Below the pieces are notes generated by a model that ran no database searches, was not told the origin of the DNA, and worked only from the letters and a program-made list of their open reading frames with translations. Both the position numbers and the translations under genes were made by a program. From NCBI GenBank assembly GCA_025059775.1, contig JANXCW010000011.1:1-64000 (forward strand): DNA of 64,000 bases, written 5' to 3'. Below, piece after piece: positions 60,998 to 64,000 of this stretch. Source of the stretch: Armatimonadota bacterium. Its GTDB lineage: Bacteria > Sysuimicrobiota > Sysuimicrobiia > Sysuimicrobiales > Sysuimicrobiaceae. The stretch's first letter is position 1. Every line of letters starts with the position of its first letter.

Positions 60998-61543
60998 TCA
61001 GACAGATACCCACCGTTCGAACTGGTGATATCGCCTGCGCGCCAGGGCGAAAAGCCCCTCCGGCACCCCCACGAGGGCCACCACGAGCACCGTGCAGTAG
61101 GCCACCACCCGCAGGGTGCCGAACGCACGCAGCACTTCCGAGAGGGGGACCAGGAGCGCGGCCCCTACCGCTGCCCCCGCGAGGACCTCCGATCCACCCA
61201 ACACCGCGGAAGTCAGGGGCAGCACGGAGTACTCCAGGGAGAAGGCGGACATGCCCACCACGTGGTAATGGGTGGCCAGCACCCCTCCCGCGAATGCGGC
61301 CGGAAGCGCTCCCACCACCAGAGCGAGGAATTTCCACCGTCCTACGGGAATCCCTGAGGCTCTAACTCCCACGTCGTTGTCCCGGATGGCCCGGAGGACA
61401 AGCCCATGGTCGCTGTCCAGGTTCGCGGCGAAATACTCGCTCTGCAGACCCATGCGGAAGAGGTACCGGTACTTGCTCGGGTCGCTGGCAACGCGCTGCT
61501 CAAACAGCGGTGTCATGGCTATGGTGACGATGTAGGGCGAGCC
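60998..61543 (-). pseudogene. livM: Branched-chain ABC permease LivM, C-terminal remnant
   Basis: Only the C-terminal half of a LivM permease remains: LRAIRDNDVGVRASGIPVGRWKFLAL, the EAA-like loop typical of the family, then three to four helices ending LVGVPEGLFAL. An ATG occurs at 61516, but the same frame is open back to a TAG near 61541 (SPYIVTIA before it). Full LivM is about 300-350 residues, here about 180. livH and the binding protein are absent upstream, where the sequence changes to unrelated noncoding DNA and the divergent M50 gene. A deletion has probably removed the 5' part of the liv operon. Confidence 0.7.
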
Positions 61544-61669
61544 CTACCCTCACGTCAATCCGCCGTTTGCACTAGAGCTCAGCGCGGTTTCCAGCGCGCC
61601 GCTCGCAGGAGGTGGAGCGCTCCGGGACCCGTTGCGCGCCAGGATCGAAAGTGGTTTGCTAGGCGCGGG

Positions 61670-62275
61670 ATGCTCGGGCTGGAGCTTTCCCACCTCCTTG
61701 CCACCGCGCTGGCGCTGCTGGTGGCGGCCACCGCGCACGAGTACGCCCACGCCTACGTGGCCGTGCGCCTGGGGGATCCTACTCCCAGGCGCCTGGGCCG
61801 CCTCACCCTCAACCCCCTCGCTCACCTGGATCCCTGGGGAACCCTCCTCCTGTTGCTCGCAGGGTTCGGGTGGGCGAAGCCCGTACCCGTGAACCCTGCC
61901 TACTTTCCCGATCCCAGACGGGGGATGCTGCTCGTGGCCGCGGCAGGTCCCGCGGCCAACCTGATCCTGCTGATGGCCCTCGGGGCCCTCGCCCGCACGG
62001 GCATCCTTCCGGAGTTGGGGGGGCTTGGGGCCCTGTGGCTTCGCCTGCTCTACGTGAACGCGGTGCTGGCGGTCTTCAACCTCCTCCCCGTGCCCCCTCT
62101 GGACGGTTCCCGCATCCTGTGGGCGTTCCTTCGGGGCGAGGGGGAAACACTCTACCTACGCCTCCAGCCCTATGGCCCCCTGGTCCTCCTCGGGCTTTTG
62201 CTCCTGGGGTGGCTCGATCCTGTGATCCGGGCGCCCGTCCTCTGGCTCGTCCGCTGGGCCGCGGGCGGGGGGTGA
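61670..62275 (+). CDS. Site-2 protease family zinc metalloprotease (M50)
   Basis: This 201-residue integral membrane protease has the zinc motif HEYAHAYVAVRLGD (HExxH) in the first helix region, then RRLGRLTLNPLAHLDPWG, GWAKPVPVNPAYF and the second-site NLLPVPPLDGSRIL with the ligand Asp. It is the short YwhC/Rip-like form lacking PDZ and CBS domains. It cleaves transmembrane segments of unknown targets. Confidence 0.9.
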   Translation: MLGLELSHLLATALALLVAATAHEYAHAYVAVRLGDPTPRRLGRLTLNPLAHLDPWGTLLLLLAGFGWAKPVPVNPAYFPDPRRGMLLVAAAGPAANLILLMALGALARTGILPELGGLGALWLRLLYVNAVLAVFNLLPVPPLDGSRILWAFLRGEGETLYLRLQPYGPLVLLGLLLLGWLDPVIRAPVLWLVRWAAGGG

Positions 62276-62276
62276 T

Positions 62277-63170
62277 CTAGGTCAGCCAAGCGAGAAGCGC
62301 GGTGAGGGTGGCGAAGCTCCCCAGGGTGGTGGCCACCACCACGCCCGCCACGAACCCAGGGTCGCACCGGAACTCCGAGGCGTACAGGAACGCGTTCACC
62401 GCGGAGGGCATGGCTGCCTGCAGGATGACCACCCGGCGGGCGAGGCCTTCCAGACCTACGAGGTGCGCAAGGCCCGTGGCGAGGAGCGGGGAGGCCACCA
62501 GGCGCAGGAGCACCACGAGGCCTAGCGGCCGGGACCACCGGAGGGTGCGGGGATGCGCCAGCTGAAGGCCGAGGGTGACGAGGAGGAGAGGGATAGCCCC
62601 CGCCGCGAGCAGGCGCACGGCCCGCTGGACGGGTTCTGGAGGGGTCCAGCGGAGGAGCAGGGCCAGGAGGGCCGCGGTGGCCGCGTACACCACGGGGAGC
62701 TCCAGCACGCTCCGGAGGGCGCGGCGCACCTCCCCGTCCGCTCCCCAGGCGGCCACGAGGCTTCCCAGGAACGTCCCCACCGTCCCCGTGGTGACGAACA
62801 CCAGGAGGGCCAAGCGCAGTCCCTCTTCCCCGAAGGCCAGGAGATTCAGGGGCAGGCCGTAGTTGCCCGCGTTGTACATCACCACGGGCAGCAGGAAGGC
62901 GCCCGTTTGTGGCCGGTCCAGCTTCAGGAAGCGGGCGGCGATCAGCCCGGCGAACAGGAGGCCGAGGAAGTGGAGGAGCACGGTCAGAAAGAGGGGAAAG
63001 GCGTGCGCCGCCAGGGAGCTGCTGCGCAGGAGGGAGTCGAAGACCAGGGCTGGGCTGAAGAGGTACATGGACACCGCGGAAAGGGATCGGACGTCTACGG
63101 GCCGACGCCGGCCGAGCCAGGCACCGAGACCCGTGAGCAGGGCCACGGGGAGCACCACCTGGAACAGCAT
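62277..63170 (-). CDS. AEC-family transporter (auxin efflux carrier superfamily)
   Basis: This 297-residue membrane protein has about 10 helices. It includes the family's broken-helix region MYNAGNYGLPLNLLAFGEEGL and the C-terminal LQAAMPSAVNAFLYASEFRCDPGFVAGVVVATTLGS, both typical of AEC/malate-permease proteins. The substrate (an organic acid or amino acid) is unknown. It converges with the M50 protease gene, one base apart, and follows speD after 9 bases. Confidence 0.88.
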   Translation of the reverse strand: MLFQVVLPVALLTGLGAWLGRRRPVDVRSLSAVSMYLFSPALVFDSLLRSSSLAAHAFPLFLTVLLHFLGLLFAGLIAARFLKLDRPQTGAFLLPVVMYNAGNYGLPLNLLAFGEEGLRLALLVFVTTGTVGTFLGSLVAAWGADGEVRRALRSVLELPVVYAATAALLALLLRWTPPEPVQRAVRLLAAGAIPLLLVTLGLQLAHPRTLRWSRPLGLVVLLRLVASPLLATGLAHLVGLEGLARRVVILQAAMPSAVNAFLYASEFRCDPGFVAGVVVATTLGSFATLTALLAWLT

Positions 63171-63179
63171 GAGGCTGCG

Positions 63180-63689
63180 TTACGGGGAGGCCGGGGCGTT
63201 CGCAGGGGGGCGCCGCTTGCGCCTCCGGATGCGGGATTTCTCCCTCGAGGAGCCGTTGCCCGGTTGCGGCAGCTCCTCCTCCCAGGTGACGATGCTGTGG
63301 AAGTACACGTGATCCCCCTCATCAAGCCCGCGGGTGACCTCTGTGATGTGCACGTTCTTGGCCCCGAACTCCCGCAGGGCGTACTTCACCGCCTCCTCGG
63401 GCTGAGCCGTATCCCCACAGGTGAAGATGTCCAGGGCCACGTACCCCACCTCCGGCCAGGTGTGGACGGAGAGGTGGGACTCTGAGATGACCACCACCCC
63501 GCTCACGCCCGTGGGCGTGAACCGGTGGAAGGAGATGGCCCAGATCTGTACCCGGGCCACCTGGGCCGCCCGGGTGAGGATCTGCTCCACCCGTTCCACC
63601 CGGCTGATGACCTCGGGATCGCAGCCGGAGGCCTCCACGATGTAGTGGTGCCCCACGGTGTCCACCACGGGCGTTCCTCCCCTGTCCAC
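63180..63689 (-). CDS. speD: S-adenosylmethionine decarboxylase proenzyme with basic C-terminal tail
   Basis: This 169-residue prokaryotic-type AdoMetDC self-cleaves at the Glu-Ser in VVISESHLSVHTWPEVGY to create a pyruvoyl cofactor. The catalytic ALDIFTCGDTAQPEEAV follows. It makes decarboxylated AdoMet for spermidine synthesis. The usual bacterial enzyme is about 120-130 residues. Here a 40-residue Arg/Lys/Pro-rich tail (REKSRIRRRKRRPP) is added. No speE is in the window. Confidence 0.93.
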   Translation of the reverse strand: MDRGGTPVVDTVGHHYIVEASGCDPEVISRVERVEQILTRAAQVARVQIWAISFHRFTPTGVSGVVVISESHLSVHTWPEVGYVALDIFTCGDTAQPEEAVKYALREFGAKNVHITEVTRGLDEGDHVYFHSIVTWEEELPQPGNGSSREKSRIRRRKRRPPANAPASP

Positions 63690-64000
63690 GGGTTCCCTCC
63701 TTCACCGGTCGTGGGTCCGTCCCGGTCTCAACCCCCTCACCTGAGCCCTTTCGGCTCCCAAACACAGAGAACCCCAGGTGCCCGCGCACCCAGGGGAATC
63801 CAGGATCGAAGCACCCCGCATGCGACACAAGCTGCGGGGCGCCCTCACCGCGAACATGCTACGGAATGGGAGGAGGGAGGGTCAAGCCCTTGCCCGGTCC
63901 GTTCATCCCGGATCGCCCGCAGGAATGTGCAGTCCCCGCGCCAAGATCTATCCACCGGGTTTGGCAACGTCCTTGCTCCGGTAGAAGGGACGCCATGCTC
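63690..64000. other. Gene-free stretch at the window end
   Basis: No gene is supported in these 311 bases. They must hold the speD promoter, but no clear -35/-10 pair was found. An imperfect inverted repeat lies around 63768-63796. The last 7 bases read ATGCTC-like after GTAGAAGGGACGCC and could be the start of a gene that lies outside the window. Confidence 0.4.

Noticed and set aside
1-64000. CRISPR arrays, insertion sequences, prophage genes, rRNA operons
   Set aside because: No repeat-spacer pattern, transposase, integrase, phage structural gene or rRNA sequence was recognised on either strand.

Overview
The window is a GC-rich bacterial chromosome segment with about 60 genes, short gaps and many stop/start overlaps. 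Several traits point to a Terrabacteria-type lineage (Firmicutes, Actinobacteria, Chloroflexota, Deinococcota or a related deep GC-rich phylum): a T-box leader, FMN and cobalamin riboswitches, NrdR boxes, a YkoN/YkoP-like lipid locus and a CtaA-CtaB fusion. The sequence alone does not fix the phylum. Aerobic traits (heme A/O synthesis, cytochrome c maturation, extradiol dioxygenases, manganese catalase, an O2-activated ribonucleotide reductase) sit beside a four-subunit 2-oxoacid:ferredoxin oxidoreductase and the remains of an anaerobic-type molybdoenzyme operon.

Layout. 1-3.2 kb: end of a glutamate dehydrogenase, an extradiol dioxygenase behind a 26-bp palindrome, a broken DUF3795 gene and two receiver-domain proteins. 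3.2-6.2 kb: intact porGDAB. 6.2-14.2 kb: a decayed block holding a HAD dehalogenase stub, a Mo-bis-PGD oxidoreductase, its FeS and NrfD subunits, a TorD chaperone, a polyferredoxin and a DsbA stub. These carry in-frame stops, frameshifts, a deletion and a 25-bp duplication. 14.2-20.2 kb: PadR regulator, tRNA-Glu, CoxG and a glycolipid/envelope operon. 20.2-22 kb: CoA-transferase and a LOG-like protein. 22-30.7 kb: a tryptophan T-box followed by tyrA-trpEGDC-trpS-trpFBA. 30.7-33.8 kb: oxidative-stress genes and an AraC regulator. 33.8-38.6 kb: an FMN-riboswitch operon ribD-ribE-ribBA-ribH-thiO. 38.7-42.7 kb: an aromatic-compound cluster (extradiol dioxygenase, LigM/DesA-like O-demethylase, orphan ABC solute-binding protein). 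42.8-44.6 kb: nadA-nadC. 44.6-48.3 kb: class I ribonucleotide reductase with a class Ic-type R2, behind NrdR boxes and a cobalamin riboswitch. 48.4-55.4 kb: heme A/O synthase fusion, a MarR regulator with a Cys-rich tail, and a cytochrome c maturation operon. 55.4-61.5 kb: a secreted unknown, a broken chrA, a thiolase, a damaged acyl-CoA synthetase and a truncated liv transporter operon. 61.6-64 kb: M50 protease, AEC transporter and SpeD.

The best-supported noteworthy points are three. First, the nrd operon combines a Phe-for-Tyr R2 subunit, two NrdR boxes placed on a consensus promoter, and a B12 riboswitch. Second, a tetrahydrofolate-type aromatic O-demethylase sits next to an extradiol dioxygenase. 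Third, a whole respiratory molybdoenzyme operon is degraded while its neighbours are intact. No transposase, integrase, CRISPR array, rRNA or replication origin was seen.
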